A stretch of 64,000 nucleotides of DNA from Paenibacillus_D sp047238105 (GTDB taxonomy: Bacteria > Bacillota > Bacilli > Paenibacillales > Paenibacillaceae). This document shows, one piece after another, positions 24,762-33,778 of the stretch; the first letter of the stretch is position 1, and each line of letters opens with the position of its first letter. The notes below the pieces were generated by a model. It worked only from the letters and a program-made list of their open reading frames with translations. It had not been told where the DNA came from and did not search any database. The translations under genes were made by a program, and so were the position numbers. The stretch lies in the NCBI RefSeq assembly GCF_047238105.1, contig NZ_JBDFMD010000001.1:7068001-7132000 (forward strand), in the 5' to 3' direction.

Positions 24762-24938
24762 GGACAAAAGTACAATTAAAAACAGTAGAAATAATAGATA
24801 CGGCTGGTTTAAGGACAAAAGTGCATTTAACAAGCAGATAATTGGATATAAAAGGAAATTAAGGCTAAGTTAATTGTACTTTTGACGTTATGATCCCGAT
24901 TTTCGGAGTGCATGTGAGAATTAATTGCACTTTTGTCC
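24762..24938. repeat. Nested inverted repeats of an 18-bp motif in a 570-bp gene-free gap
   Basis: Four copies of GGACAAAAGTRCAATTAA or a close variant: plus orientation at 24762-24779 and 24813-24830, minus orientation at about 24870-24884 and 24921-24938. The outer pair match at 17 of 18 positions, so the block can fold as nested hairpins. No coding potential. The rest of the gap 24520-25070 holds only the terminator above. Confidence 0.75.
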
Positions 24939-25086
24939 TTAGGTTGGGGCGAGTTTTTCCTCAATGTATAACTCAGCGTGCGCCACTCACCTTTTGGAAT
25001 TGAGCCTTCTTGTAGGGCGTGCGTGTGGCCTTTTCGTCTGCTCAGCCGTCTAACGATATATAAAAAAAGAAAGGAGGACGCTCATC

Positions 25087-26292
25087 ATAACAGCGGATAA
25101 ACAGGCCAATGCTGCTCTGGTCGACGAGCTGTACCGACGCTATCACGACCGCTTGTACCGGATGATCTGTCTCAAAAAAGGGAGCTCGGAGGCGGAGGAC
25201 CTAACGCAAAGAGTATTCGTCAAGGCGCTGGAGCACGCGGATCGCTTCCGCGAGCAAGCGAGTCCGTTTACCTGGCTCTACCGGATCGCCATGAATACCA
25301 TCATCGACGAGTACCGCCAAGCGGAGCAGCGCAGACAGAAGCAATGGCTCTCACCGTCACTGATTACGAAGGATTTTACCGCGCATGTCGAACTCAGCAT
25401 CGACCTCTCCAAAGCGTTGCAGACATTCGGGGAGCTGGACAAAGAAATTATCACCTTGCGATTTTTTGTGGATTGTACGCTGGAGGAGATCGCCTCTATC
25501 GTAGGGATGCGCAAAAGTGCAGTTAAAAATCGATTGTATCGGGCTTTGGGCAGACTGCGGTCCGAATGGCACGATGCAGAAAGGAGCAAAACGATGTCTA
25601 TATCTGAATTGATCCACATGGTGAATGTACTGGAAAACCCGGAGGATTCTGCAACGAATCAGGCGGTCACGGATGGCATCATGGATGAATTGAAAGCGAA
25701 TATCGACCGCATCACCGCCAATTACAAGCCGCTGGGCAATACGATCCGCATCGAGATCTATCCGGATCTGCCAACGTTCCATCAGCAAACATCGGACGTA
25801 GAGCGTCCGGACTGGTATGTTGCCAAGCTGGACGATGACGGCAGCAGGATCCGGATGGTGTCGCCGCTCAATCCCGGACCCCGTCACAGCTATCAGTCCG
25901 TGATTCAGGCCGTCGTCAGTTTGTTCGCTACCGCGATTGCGATAAGAATGAATCACGACCAAGTACACACGCTTCCGCTCTGGCTCAAAGGCGGAATCGG
26001 ACACTATGAATCCCGGTATTATGGCGATAGTTACGCAGGTCACTTGCGCTCGGCTTTGCAGAAGGGGAGCATCCCTGCCTTGACTACCCTTGATGGGGAC
26101 TGGCAGGACTTTGTGGAGCGGAACGGCCATCTCTACGCTTGTTCGGTCGTCGAATTCATCGTGGAGACATACGGCTACGACAAGCTGCGAGCGCTAATCC
26201 TGCGTCCCGACGCCTATAACGACATTTTTGAATGCAGCCTTGCCGAATTTGAAACGCAGTGGAAAAACTACCTTACCCGCAAATATAGATAA
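25087..26292 (+). CDS. ECF-type sigma factor with C-terminal peptidase-MA-like domain (apparent ATA start)
   Basis: About 401 residues. Sigma region 2 (YRRYHDRLYRMICLKKGSSEAEDLTQRVFVKALEHA ... FTWLYRIAMNTIIDEYR) and region 4 (LDKEIITLRFFVDCTLEEIASIVGMRKSAVKNRLYRAL) are clear. A roughly 230-residue extension follows with LPLWLKGGIGHYESRYYGD, resembling the WLxEGxAxY segment of peptidase-MA-like domains, but no HExxH is seen where the zinc motif should stand, so a peptidase activity is unlikely. A strong AAAGGAGG (25070-25077) is followed by no ATG, GTG or TTG: the frame has ATC at 25084 and ATA at 25087 (9 bp), and the next standard start (TTG 25153) would cut into region 2. Confidence 0.72.
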   Translation: MTADKQANAALVDELYRRYHDRLYRMICLKKGSSEAEDLTQRVFVKALEHADRFREQASPFTWLYRIAMNTIIDEYRQAEQRRQKQWLSPSLITKDFTAHVELSIDLSKALQTFGELDKEIITLRFFVDCTLEEIASIVGMRKSAVKNRLYRALGRLRSEWHDAERSKTMSISELIHMVNVLENPEDSATNQAVTDGIMDELKANIDRITANYKPLGNTIRIEIYPDLPTFHQQTSDVERPDWYVAKLDDDGSRIRMVSPLNPGPRHSYQSVIQAVVSLFATAIAIRMNHDQVHTLPLWLKGGIGHYESRYYGDSYAGHLRSALQKGSIPALTTLDGDWQDFVERNGHLYACSVVEFIVETYGYDKLRALILRPDAYNDIFECSLAEFETQWKNYLTRKYR

Positions 26293-26314
26293 TCATGAAA
26301 TAAGCAATGAATTC

Positions 26315-26360
26315 GAAAACAAGGAGACGTTCGCCCCGGGCGCGCTTCTTGTTTTCTTTT
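26315..26360 (+). terminator. Terminator of the sigma factor gene
   Basis: GAAAACAAG and CTTGTTTTC enclose a GC-rich inner stem, followed by TTTT. Confidence 0.75.
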
Positions 26361-26439
26361 GTTCGCAGCCAGTCATACCACAGACACCATGTAAATAAAT
26401 ATAACATATAGTTATGGAGAACAGCTGAGGGGGGAGGCT

Positions 26440-26970
26440 ATGTCCCAAAAGGAAGGCTATCTAAACGAGATCAATCAGATGGAACAAGCGGCTTTCGTGC
26501 GGGCGTTCGGCCATCTTTTCGAGCATTCGCCCTGGGTGGCTGAACAGGCCTGGAAGCTAAGGCCGTACGATAGTCTAGCTCACATGCTCAAGAGAATGGA
26601 GTGCCTCGTGCATCAGGCGGAGACGGAGCGGCAGCTTGACCTGCTCCGCGCGCATCCCGACCTGGGAGCCCGCATCCGTATGACAGACGCCTCCAGGCGT
26701 GAGCAGCAGGCAGCCGGGCTGGGTGCGCTGAAGCGTGAAGAAGCGGAGCAGTTCCTGCAGATGAATAAAGCCTATAAGCAGAAGTTTGGATTTCCCTTTA
26801 TCCTTGCCGTACGAGGCAGGGAAAAGGGCGAGATTCTGCAGGCCATGCGCGTCAGACTATCCCAATCACCGGAGGACGAGCGGACCAAGGCGCTTCAAGA
26901 GGTCTGCTTAATTGCAGCATATCGGTTGAATGACTGGGTCAAGGACGATTGCGAGGAGGAGGACACATGA
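26440..26970 (+). CDS. uraD: OHCU decarboxylase (UraD domain)
   Basis: 176 residues, the length of stand-alone 2-oxo-4-hydroxy-4-carboxy-5-ureidoimidazoline decarboxylases. Conserved GHLFEHSPWVAEQAW (with the catalytic His region), LLRAHPDLG and FGFPFILAVRG are present. It makes (S)-allantoin in the last step of urate breakdown. In B. subtilis this domain is fused to uricase as PucL; here the two are separate genes overlapping by 4 bp. It is the first gene of the purine cluster. Confidence 0.9.
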   Translation: MSQKEGYLNEINQMEQAAFVRAFGHLFEHSPWVAEQAWKLRPYDSLAHMLKRMECLVHQAETERQLDLLRAHPDLGARIRMTDASRREQQAAGLGALKREEAEQFLQMNKAYKQKFGFPFILAVRGREKGEILQAMRVRLSQSPEDERTKALQEVCLIAAYRLNDWVKDDCEEEDT

Positions 26971-27956
26971 CAGCAGACGAAGATGCAATATCGCCTGAGA
27001 CCGGGTTATCGCCCAGACGGCGGATGTACTACGGCAAAGGGGACGTGTGGGTATTCCGCACGTTTGCTGAACCGCTCGAGGTGACGCCAATCCCGGAATC
27101 CGCCTATACCGGCTGCAGGAACACTGTTATCGGTGCCAATCTGTCTATCGCTGTTAGCGGCGAAGCATTTTTGAGTTCATTTACCGATGGCGATAATAGG
27201 CTGGTCGTGGCGACGGACTCCATGAAAAACTTCATATTGCGTCATACCGCGCAGTATACGGGGGCGGCGATTGACGGGCTCTTGGCATTTATCGGCCGAA
27301 GACTGCTGGAGACTTATCCACAGATGACTGGCGTGCGGCTGGAGGCGGTGCACGTCCCCTTCGAGGAGATGCAGCTGCCGGACGATCCGGCTGCAGCAGG
27401 TAATCCGCTCGTGTTCAAGGTTTCCCGCAATGAAGCGCCTGTGTCTAAGGTGATATGCATCCGGGATGAACGGGGAATCCGGGTCTCGGAGCATGCCGGC
27501 GGGATCACCGGTCTGCGGCTGTTAAAAGTCAAAGGCAGTTCATTCGCAGGCTATGTGAAAGATGAATATACAACGCTCCCCGAGACGGCGGACCGGCCGC
27601 TCTATATCTTCCTGGATGTCTGGTGGGCTTACACCGACTCTGAGGATGCGCTGGAAGCCTGCCGCATGCGGTATGTCGCAGCCGAGCAGATCCGGGATCT
27701 CGCTGCCGCGGTATTCCATGAGCTCCATTCGCCTTCGATTCAGCATCTGATCTACCGGATCGGCTTGCGTATCCTGGAACGCTTCCCGCAGCTGAGCGAA
27801 GTGTGGTTCGAATCCAACAACCGGACATGGGAGACGGTGACTGAGGAGACGGCGACCGGCAGGGGCGGCGTGTTTACAGAACCCCGACCGCCATTCGGAT
27901 TCCAGGGCTTCTCGGTTAGCAGGGAGGATCTCGCAGCTGCAGGAGGCGGAGGATGA
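26967..27956 (+). CDS. Urate oxidase (uricase)
   Basis: 329 residues. The T-fold tandem is visible: RRMYYGKGDVWVFRTFAEP, VVATDSMKNFILRHTAQYTGAAIDGLLAFIGRRLL (TDSxKN motif), LRLLKVKGSSFAGYVKDEYTTLPETADRPLYIFLDVWW and a second-repeat VFHELHSPSIQHLIYRIGLRIL. It converts urate to 5-hydroxyisourate. ATG 26967 has GAGGAGGA upstream and overlaps the uraD stop (ATGA), so it is translationally coupled. Confidence 0.92.
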   Translation: MTADEDAISPETGLSPRRRMYYGKGDVWVFRTFAEPLEVTPIPESAYTGCRNTVIGANLSIAVSGEAFLSSFTDGDNRLVVATDSMKNFILRHTAQYTGAAIDGLLAFIGRRLLETYPQMTGVRLEAVHVPFEEMQLPDDPAAAGNPLVFKVSRNEAPVSKVICIRDERGIRVSEHAGGITGLRLLKVKGSSFAGYVKDEYTTLPETADRPLYIFLDVWWAYTDSEDALEACRMRYVAAEQIRDLAAAVFHELHSPSIQHLIYRIGLRILERFPQLSEVWFESNNRTWETVTEETATGRGGVFTEPRPPFGFQGFSVSREDLAAAGGGG

Positions 27957-28312
27957 GCGGCAGGCTGACGACCCATGTGCTGGACATCGGCAGCGGACGG
28001 CCGGCGGCAGGTATGGATATTGAGCTGTATTATCTTCATCCGACTGGAGGACTGCGTTATGTATGCAGCGCAAGGACGAGGGGGGATGGCAGGACCGGTC
28101 AGCCCCTGCTTGCTGACGGACAAATGATTGCCGGTATCTTTGAACTGCTATTCCAGGTCGGAGATTATTACCGGCAGTCAGAAGGCGCCGGACACCAGCC
28201 CTTGCTTTGGGAGAGCGTACCGGTCCGTTTCACAATCCCGCATCCTGGTGAACATGTTCATATCCCGCTCCTGATCGCTCCCGGCGGTTACAGCACGTAC
28301 AGGGGCAGTTAA
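27953..28312 (+). CDS. pucM: 5-hydroxyisourate hydrolase (transthyretin-like)
   Basis: 119 residues ending in STYRGS, the C-terminal signature of HIU hydrolases. N-terminal LTTHVLDIGSGRPAAG contains the active-site His. It acts between uricase and OHCU decarboxylase, completing urate to allantoin. The start overlaps the uricase stop by 4 bp. The three genes form one coupled unit. Confidence 0.93.
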   Translation: MSGRLTTHVLDIGSGRPAAGMDIELYYLHPTGGLRYVCSARTRGDGRTGQPLLADGQMIAGIFELLFQVGDYYRQSEGAGHQPLLWESVPVRFTIPHPGEHVHIPLLIAPGGYSTYRGS

Positions 28313-28329
28313 GAACGGGGCATGATTCG

Positions 28330-28546
28330 AGTTTTCCTTCGGAAAACTTAAAGCTTATGCTTTCGAAGCAAGTTTTCCTTCGGAAAACTAAGCGTATGCT
28401 TCCGAAGCGAGTTTTCCTTCGGAAAACTTAAGCTTATGCTTTCGAAGCAAGTTTTCCTTCGGAAAACTAAGCGTATGCTTCCGAAGCGAGTTTTCCTTCG
28501 GAAAACTAAGCGTATGCTTCCGAAGCGAGTTTTCCTTCGGAAAACT
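28330..28546 (+). repeat. Tandem array of alternating hairpins upstream of the amidohydrolase
   Basis: Six identical copies of the palindrome AGTTTTCCTTCGGAAAACT start at 28330, 28371, 28410, 28450, 28489 and 28528 (steps 41, 39, 40, 39, 39). Between them stand five copies of a second palindrome, GCTTTCGAAGC or GCTTCCGAAGC, in two spacer variants. The array ends 3 bp before the ribosome binding site of the amidohydrolase, so a read-through purine transcript would carry 11 consecutive hairpins. Single related units occur at 60069-60102 and 60587-60619. Confidence 0.92.
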
Positions 28547-28561
28547 TTGAGGAGGGCACAT

Positions 28562-29881
28562 ATGAACTCGATATTGTTCAAGCAAGCGCAGATCGTCACC
28601 ATGGATGCTGCCGGAACGGTGTTCAAGGGGGATGTGCTGGTCCAGGGGGACCGGATCGCTGAGATGGCGCCGACCATCGAAGCATATGCGGATGATGTGA
28701 TCGACGCGTCAGGAAAAGTGATGCTGCCAGGGTTTGTGCAGACGCATATCCACCTGTGCCAGACGCTGTTCCGCGGCCGGGCCGATGACATGGAACTGTT
28801 GGATTGGCTGAGAGAGCGGATCTGGCCGCTGGAGGCGGCACATGATGAGGAGTCGGTCTATCATTCGGCGATGCTGGGCATCGGCGAGCTGATCCGTAGC
28901 GGTACGACGACGATCCTCGATATGGAAACTGTACATCATACGGAATCTGCTTTTCGCGCCATCGAGCAGAGCGGCATACGGGCCATCGCCGGCAAGGTCA
29001 TGATGGATCACGGCACACATGTGCCACGCCAGCTGCAAGAGCGGACCGAGCAGTCGCTGCAGCAGAGCGTCGACCTGCTCGAGGCCTGGCATGGCAAGGA
29101 TAATGGGAGGATCCAGTACGCCTTCTCGCCCCGGTTTGTCGTCTCTTGTACAGAAGAACTGTTGGTCGGCGTGAGAGACCTGTCGCGGCAATACAACGTC
29201 AAGATCCATACGCACGCAGCGGAGAATCGGGGAGAGATCGAGCTGATCGAGCGGGAACGCGGGATGCGCAATGTCGTCTATCTCGATCATCTCGGACTGG
29301 CATCTCCCGACCTGATCCTCGCGCACTGCGTCTGGCTGGATGAAGCGGAGAAGGAGATCATCCGGACGCGCGGGGTCAAGGTGACACACTGTCCAGGGTC
29401 CAATCTGAAGCTGGCTTCCGGGATCGCCGAGGTGCCCGATCTGAGAAGCCGCCAGATCCCGGTCGGGATCGGCGCCGACGGCGCTCCCTGCAACAACACG
29501 CTGGATATGTTCCAGGAGATGCGGCTGACGGCGCTGATCCAGAAGACAGTGCACGGTCCGACGGCTATGGATGCCCGCTCGGTGCTGCGCATGGCGACGA
29601 TCGGCGGCGCCGAGGTGCTGGGGCTGGAGGAGAAGATCGGCAGTATCGAGAGCGGCAAGCAGGCAGATCTCATCCTATTGGACCTGGATGAGTTCCATGC
29701 TTATCCGTCTTTCGAAGTCGATCCGTACTCGCGTATCGTCTACTCGGCGGGGTACAGCGATGTCGACACGGTGATGATCGACGGCAGGCTCGTCATGAGA
29801 GGAAAACGGCTGCTGACCATGGACAAATCAAAGGTATTGAGAGAAGCCGACCGTGCGATCCGGCGACTGGTCCGGGGATAG
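28562..29881 (+). CDS. Amidohydrolase of the guanine deaminase/SsnA type
   Basis: About 439 residues. Metal-dependent deaminase motifs: GFVQTHIHLCQTLFRG (HxH), VKIHTHAAENRGE (His), LAHCVWLDEAEKE (His) and GIGADGAPCNN (Asp), in order. Members deaminate guanine, 8-oxoguanine, adenosine derivatives or triazines; between urate genes and xanthine dehydrogenase, guanine to xanthine is the natural guess. ATG 28562 has GAGGAGGG at 28549-28556. The frame stays open upstream through the hairpin array, but that part is repeat-encoded (RMLPKRVFLRKTK) and is not taken as protein. Confidence 0.85.
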   Translation: MNSILFKQAQIVTMDAAGTVFKGDVLVQGDRIAEMAPTIEAYADDVIDASGKVMLPGFVQTHIHLCQTLFRGRADDMELLDWLRERIWPLEAAHDEESVYHSAMLGIGELIRSGTTTILDMETVHHTESAFRAIEQSGIRAIAGKVMMDHGTHVPRQLQERTEQSLQQSVDLLEAWHGKDNGRIQYAFSPRFVVSCTEELLVGVRDLSRQYNVKIHTHAAENRGEIELIERERGMRNVVYLDHLGLASPDLILAHCVWLDEAEKEIIRTRGVKVTHCPGSNLKLASGIAEVPDLRSRQIPVGIGADGAPCNNTLDMFQEMRLTALIQKTVHGPTAMDARSVLRMATIGGAEVLGLEEKIGSIESGKQADLILLDLDEFHAYPSFEVDPYSRIVYSAGYSDVDTVMIDGRLVMRGKRLLTMDKSKVLREADRAIRRLVRG

Positions 29882-29928
29882 GGGGATCCCTTCCGGCACG
29901 GCAGGCTGAGCGACAAGGGGGAGTCGGC

Positions 29929-30813
29929 ATGGCAGGCAATGCATCCCCGTACCGCCAGCTGCCTGAGATATGGCAACCACGGCTGCTGGCAGATGCGGTG
30001 CGGCTCAAGCAACAGCTGGGCGACGACGCCGTATATGCGGCAGGCGCGACTTGGCTGCGGACGCAGTGGGAGAACGGACGTCCGCAGCCGGGTCATCTCA
30101 TCAGCCTGGAGCAGATCCGGGAGCTTGGCGGCTTCCGGACTGATGAGCACGGCGGACTCGAGATCGGGGCGGCGGTGACGCTGGGTGATTGTTGCGTCCG
30201 CCACGAGGTGAGCCGGTCTGCGGGATTGCTGGCAGACGCGATCGGCCGGATCGCCGCCCCTGCCGTCCGCAATCTGGCGACGCTGGGAGGCAACGTGTGC
30301 AGCCGGACAGGAGATGCGCTGCCCGCGCTGCTGGCGCACGAAGCCGGACTGGAGATCTACAGAGACGGCTCATACCGGAGGCTGACGCTGGTGCGCTGGC
30401 TGGAGAATACGGCAGAGCACCGGGAGGATCTGATCGTGCGGATCTGCATCCCCGGTTCGACTGAAGTTAGCGCTACGTCGCGAGATATATCCTTTTACAG
30501 CAAGCTGGGGCGGCGGGAGGCTTTTACGCCTTCGCTTGTAACAATTGCGCTGGCGGGGAGACAGCTGGCAGACGGCACGCTGACCGGTATCAGGCTGGCG
30601 CTGGGCGGCGGCACAGCGCCGCCGCTCCGGCTGAAAGAAGTGGAGACGCTCCTCGAGGGCGGCAGGTCGGACCGGGCAACCCTGCTCCGGGCAGGTGAGC
30701 TTGTCCGGGCAGGCTATGGAGCTGCCACCGATTCGCATGCCGATGCAGCCTATCGCAAGGAAGCGGCAGCCAATCTGCTGACTGCGCACCTATGGTCGGC
30801 AACCAGATTCTAA
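29929..30813 (+). CDS. pucC: Xanthine dehydrogenase FAD-binding subunit
   Basis: 294 residues of the CoxM/XdhB type: DAVYAAGATWLRTQW near the start, GAAVTLGDCC, then the FAD motif NLATLGGNVCSRTGDALPALLA. It passes electrons from the molybdenum and iron-sulphur subunits. The order FAD, Mo, FeS matches Bacillus pucC-pucD-pucE. ATG 29929 follows GGGGGAG. Confidence 0.88.
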   Translation: MAGNASPYRQLPEIWQPRLLADAVRLKQQLGDDAVYAAGATWLRTQWENGRPQPGHLISLEQIRELGGFRTDEHGGLEIGAAVTLGDCCVRHEVSRSAGLLADAIGRIAAPAVRNLATLGGNVCSRTGDALPALLAHEAGLEIYRDGSYRRLTLVRWLENTAEHREDLIVRICIPGSTEVSATSRDISFYSKLGRREAFTPSLVTIALAGRQLADGTLTGIRLALGGGTAPPLRLKEVETLLEGGRSDRATLLRAGELVRAGYGAATDSHADAAYRKEAAANLLTAHLWSATRF

Positions 30814-30832
30814 TGAAAAGGAAGTGGGGAGG

Positions 30833-33124
30833 ATGCTGCTGGATCGGACAACAGCAGGCAGACGGTGGCATCTCCGGCCAGACGGGCCGGGCAAAGTAAC
30901 GGGCAGCCTGAAATATCTGACCGACCTGGAGCTGCTGGGCATGCTCTATGGCAAAGTATTGCGCAGCGCCCACCCGCATGCCCGTCTGCTGGCGGTGCGG
31001 ACTGAGGTAGCAGAGAAGCTCCCAGGCGTGCATGCCGTAATCACTCACCGGCATGTACCGGGTATGAATCGCTTCGGTATCGTCGTCCCGGATCAGCCGG
31101 TCCTGTGCGAGGACCGCGTCCGCTATGTAGGAGATGCGATCGCAGCGGTCGCTGCCGAGACGCCGGAGCTGGCCGACTATGCCCTCTCCCTGATCGAAGT
31201 CGAGTATGAACCGCTGCCGGTTATCGACTCGCCCGAAGCCGCGCTGCAGGCGGATGCCGTACTGCTGCATCCCGGAAGCAACGTGCTGCATCGCACAGCG
31301 TACGAACGGGGCGACGTTGAGCAGGCTTTTGCACAGTGCGCTCATGTGGTGGAGGAGAGCTACCGCACACCGCGCCAGATGCATGGTTATATGGAGACGG
31401 AAGGCGGCTTGTTCGCCTTCGGAGAAGACGGTCGGCTCACCGTACAGGCAGCGACACAACACGGCTATAAAGACCGGATGCAGCTCGCGCGTATTCTGGC
31501 GATCCCCGAGGAGCGGATCCGCATCATCTCGAGTCCGATCGGCGGATCGTTCGGCGGCAAGGATGAATTGAATATCCAGCCTTACGGTGCGCTGCTGGCG
31601 CTGCACGCAGGGAGGCCGGTCAAGCTGCACAATACGCGGCGCGAATCCGTTCGCGCCGGCTTGAAGCGTCATCCGATGCAGGTGACGATGAAGACAGGGA
31701 TCGACGAGAACGGACGGCTGCTGGCTCACCAGGTGCGCATCGTGGCCGATACCGGGGCTTACGCGACGCTAGGCGGGCCGGTCCTGAACTTTGCAACGGA
31801 GCATGCGCTCGGTCCGTATCGGATCCCTCATGTTCAGGTGGAGGGGTTGTCTGTCTATACGAACAATGGCGTCTCCGGGGAGTTCCGCGGCTTCGGCGGC
31901 AATCAGGTCATCTTCGCGCTCGAAGGCCAGCTGGACCGTCTGTCAGAAGAGGCAGGATTGGCGCCATGGGAGCTGCGCAGGCTCAATCTGCGCCACGAGG
32001 ACGATCCGGGGCCGCTGGGCAACCGGATCGTCCGCAATAATGGCGCTGAGCAGGTGTGGCAGTCGGTCCAGCGCTCCGGCCTGTGGCAGCGAGAACATGA
32101 GCCGCTGTCAACGGGCGACACGCCATGGCTCCGCCGGGGAGTCGGAGCGGCATTGGCGATGCATGGCTCCGGTCTCGGCTACGGCATCCCCGATCCGGGC
32201 GGCGGCCGGCTCGGATTGAACCGCCAGGGCAAGCTCGAGGCTGCCTTCAGCTTCGAGGAGTTCGGCCAAGGCATCACGGCTACGCTGGAGCTGATGCTCA
32301 TAGAGCGGTTCGGCTGCAGCGCCAGTGATGTCCATATCATAATCGGCGATACGGACAAGGCGCCCCATACCGGCTCCAGCACGGCTTCCCGATCGACGAC
32401 GGTCGCGCATCTGGCGCTAAGGGAGCTGCAGCCGAAGCTGTCCGGGGCGCTGCTTGCCGCTGCGTCCGCAGCCAGCGGATACCCGATCCACCGGCTGGCG
32501 ACCGGCCCGGGCGGCATCTGGCTGCATGGAGAGGAAGCCGGGACCAGCTGCGTCATCTCTTATGCGGAGCTGGCCCGCAGGGGAACAGACGGGCTGCAAT
32601 TCACAGCCGCGTTCGAATTTCCTCTCACGCCAGATCCGGTGACCGGTGCGCATTATCTGTATACCTGCACGGCAGCGGTGGCTGCTGTCGAGGTGAATAC
32701 GCTGACGGGCGAGGTTCGCGTCACCGATCAGTACCATGCCGTAGCTGCCGGACCGGTTGCCAATCCGATGGGCTATATCGGTCAGATCGAAGGCGGGTCT
32801 GCGATGGCGCTAGGTTTCACGCTCATGGAGGACGCGGTGATGGAGAAGGGCAGATATATGACACAGAACCTCGATACGTACCTCCTCCCGACGGTGCAGG
32901 ATGCGCAGAGTCCCGTACAGATCGATGCGATCGAGGAGCTGCCGTCTGACGACCCTTATGGGCCGCGAGGGATCGGCGAGGTCGGCTCCGTAGCGCTGGC
33001 TCCGGCGATTGCCGCTGCCATCCATGCGGCGACCGGACGGCGTATCAGCAGTCTGCCGATTAGACGGGAGGAGCTGCTGGAGCGATTCACAGCCGGTGAG
33101 ATGGAGAAGGGGGGAGCAGGATGA
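30833..33124 (+). CDS. pucD: Xanthine dehydrogenase molybdopterin-binding subunit
   Basis: About 763 residues. Family motifs in order: GPGKVTGSLKYLTDL, GSFGGKDE, VSGEFRGFGGNQ, FEEFGQGITATLE and, near the C-terminus, YGPRGIGEVG, whose Glu is the catalytic base. It oxidises hypoxanthine or xanthine at the Mo centre. ATG 30833 lies about 9 bp after AAAAGGAAG; GTG 30824 is an alternative. It overlaps the FeS subunit by 4 bp. Confidence 0.9.
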   Translation: MLLDRTTAGRRWHLRPDGPGKVTGSLKYLTDLELLGMLYGKVLRSAHPHARLLAVRTEVAEKLPGVHAVITHRHVPGMNRFGIVVPDQPVLCEDRVRYVGDAIAAVAAETPELADYALSLIEVEYEPLPVIDSPEAALQADAVLLHPGSNVLHRTAYERGDVEQAFAQCAHVVEESYRTPRQMHGYMETEGGLFAFGEDGRLTVQAATQHGYKDRMQLARILAIPEERIRIISSPIGGSFGGKDELNIQPYGALLALHAGRPVKLHNTRRESVRAGLKRHPMQVTMKTGIDENGRLLAHQVRIVADTGAYATLGGPVLNFATEHALGPYRIPHVQVEGLSVYTNNGVSGEFRGFGGNQVIFALEGQLDRLSEEAGLAPWELRRLNLRHEDDPGPLGNRIVRNNGAEQVWQSVQRSGLWQREHEPLSTGDTPWLRRGVGAALAMHGSGLGYGIPDPGGGRLGLNRQGKLEAAFSFEEFGQGITATLELMLIERFGCSASDVHIIIGDTDKAPHTGSSTASRSTTVAHLALRELQPKLSGALLAAASAASGYPIHRLATGPGGIWLHGEEAGTSCVISYAELARRGTDGLQFTAAFEFPLTPDPVTGAHYLYTCTAAVAAVEVNTLTGEVRVTDQYHAVAAGPVANPMGYIGQIEGGSAMALGFTLMEDAVMEKGRYMTQNLDTYLLPTVQDAQSPVQIDAIEELPSDDPYGPRGIGEVGSVALAPAIAAAIHAATGRRISSLPIRREELLERFTAGEMEKGGAG

Positions 33125-33597
33125 GCCCGTATGTGTGGAAAGCCACGGTGAACGGCACAGCAGTAGAGCTGCAGACGCAACCAGCGCAGCGGCTGCTGAC
33201 GATGCTGCGCGACGAGCTGGGACTGACAGGCACCAAGGTGTCCTGCGAGCTGGGGCGCTGCGGCGCTTGTATGGTGCTGATGGACGGCAAGCTGGTCAAC
33301 GCGTGTCTGATGATGGCATACCAGAGCTCGGGCTGTGTGATCACGACGATCGAAGGGCTGGCGGGAGAAGAGCTTCATCCGATCCAACAGGCGTTCTTAG
33401 CAGAAGGCGGCTTCCAATGCGGATATTGCACGCCCGGGATGATCCTCGCCGTCAAAGCGCTGCTGGATGATTATGCTTCGCCGACGAGCCGGCAGATCGG
33501 CGAGGCATTGGCCGGCAACCTGTGCCGCTGCACCGGGTATGGCGGCATCCTCCGTGCGGTGCAGCGCTGCTGCAGGACGACGGAGGCTGCCGACTAA
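33121..33597 (+). CDS. pucE: Xanthine dehydrogenase [2Fe-2S] subunit
   Basis: 158 residues. Two clusters: CELGRCGACMV with a downstream ACLMM Cys in the plant-type ferredoxin domain, and CGYCTPGM plus CRCTGY in the helical domain. Length and motif order match XdhC/PucE. It is the last gene of the coupled set; about 180 bp without a gene follow. Confidence 0.92.
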   Translation: MSPYVWKATVNGTAVELQTQPAQRLLTMLRDELGLTGTKVSCELGRCGACMVLMDGKLVNACLMMAYQSSGCVITTIEGLAGEELHPIQQAFLAEGGFQCGYCTPGMILAVKALLDDYASPTSRQIGEALAGNLCRCTGYGGILRAVQRCCRTTEAAD

Positions 33598-33778
33598 GTG
33601 GTGACGCTGTGCAGATCGGTACACCGACCGGAGCCGATGCGCATGCTTAGAAGAAATGCCTGCCACTTGTGCGAAGAAAAAGGATTTGGCTTCCGGGAGC
33701 CGAAATAGTTAGCATGCGTACCGCCCGGTTGGAATGTAGCGTCGAGACATAACTATAGAGCACAGGATGGTGCATGAC

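Noticed and set aside
25090..26292. Active zinc peptidase in the sigma-factor tail
   Set aside because: The HExxH motif is absent where it should precede WLKGGIGHYE.
28330..28546. CRISPR-like appearance of the repeat array
   Set aside because: The repeats are themselves palindromes at 39-41 bp steps and the spacers are two near-identical variants, not unique sequences; no cas gene is nearby.
28348..28791. Minus-strand open frame of 147 codons with repeated FRRKTRFGSIRLV units
   Set aside because: It is the hairpin array read as protein plus antisense of the deaminase; no ribosome site and codon pattern follows the repeat.
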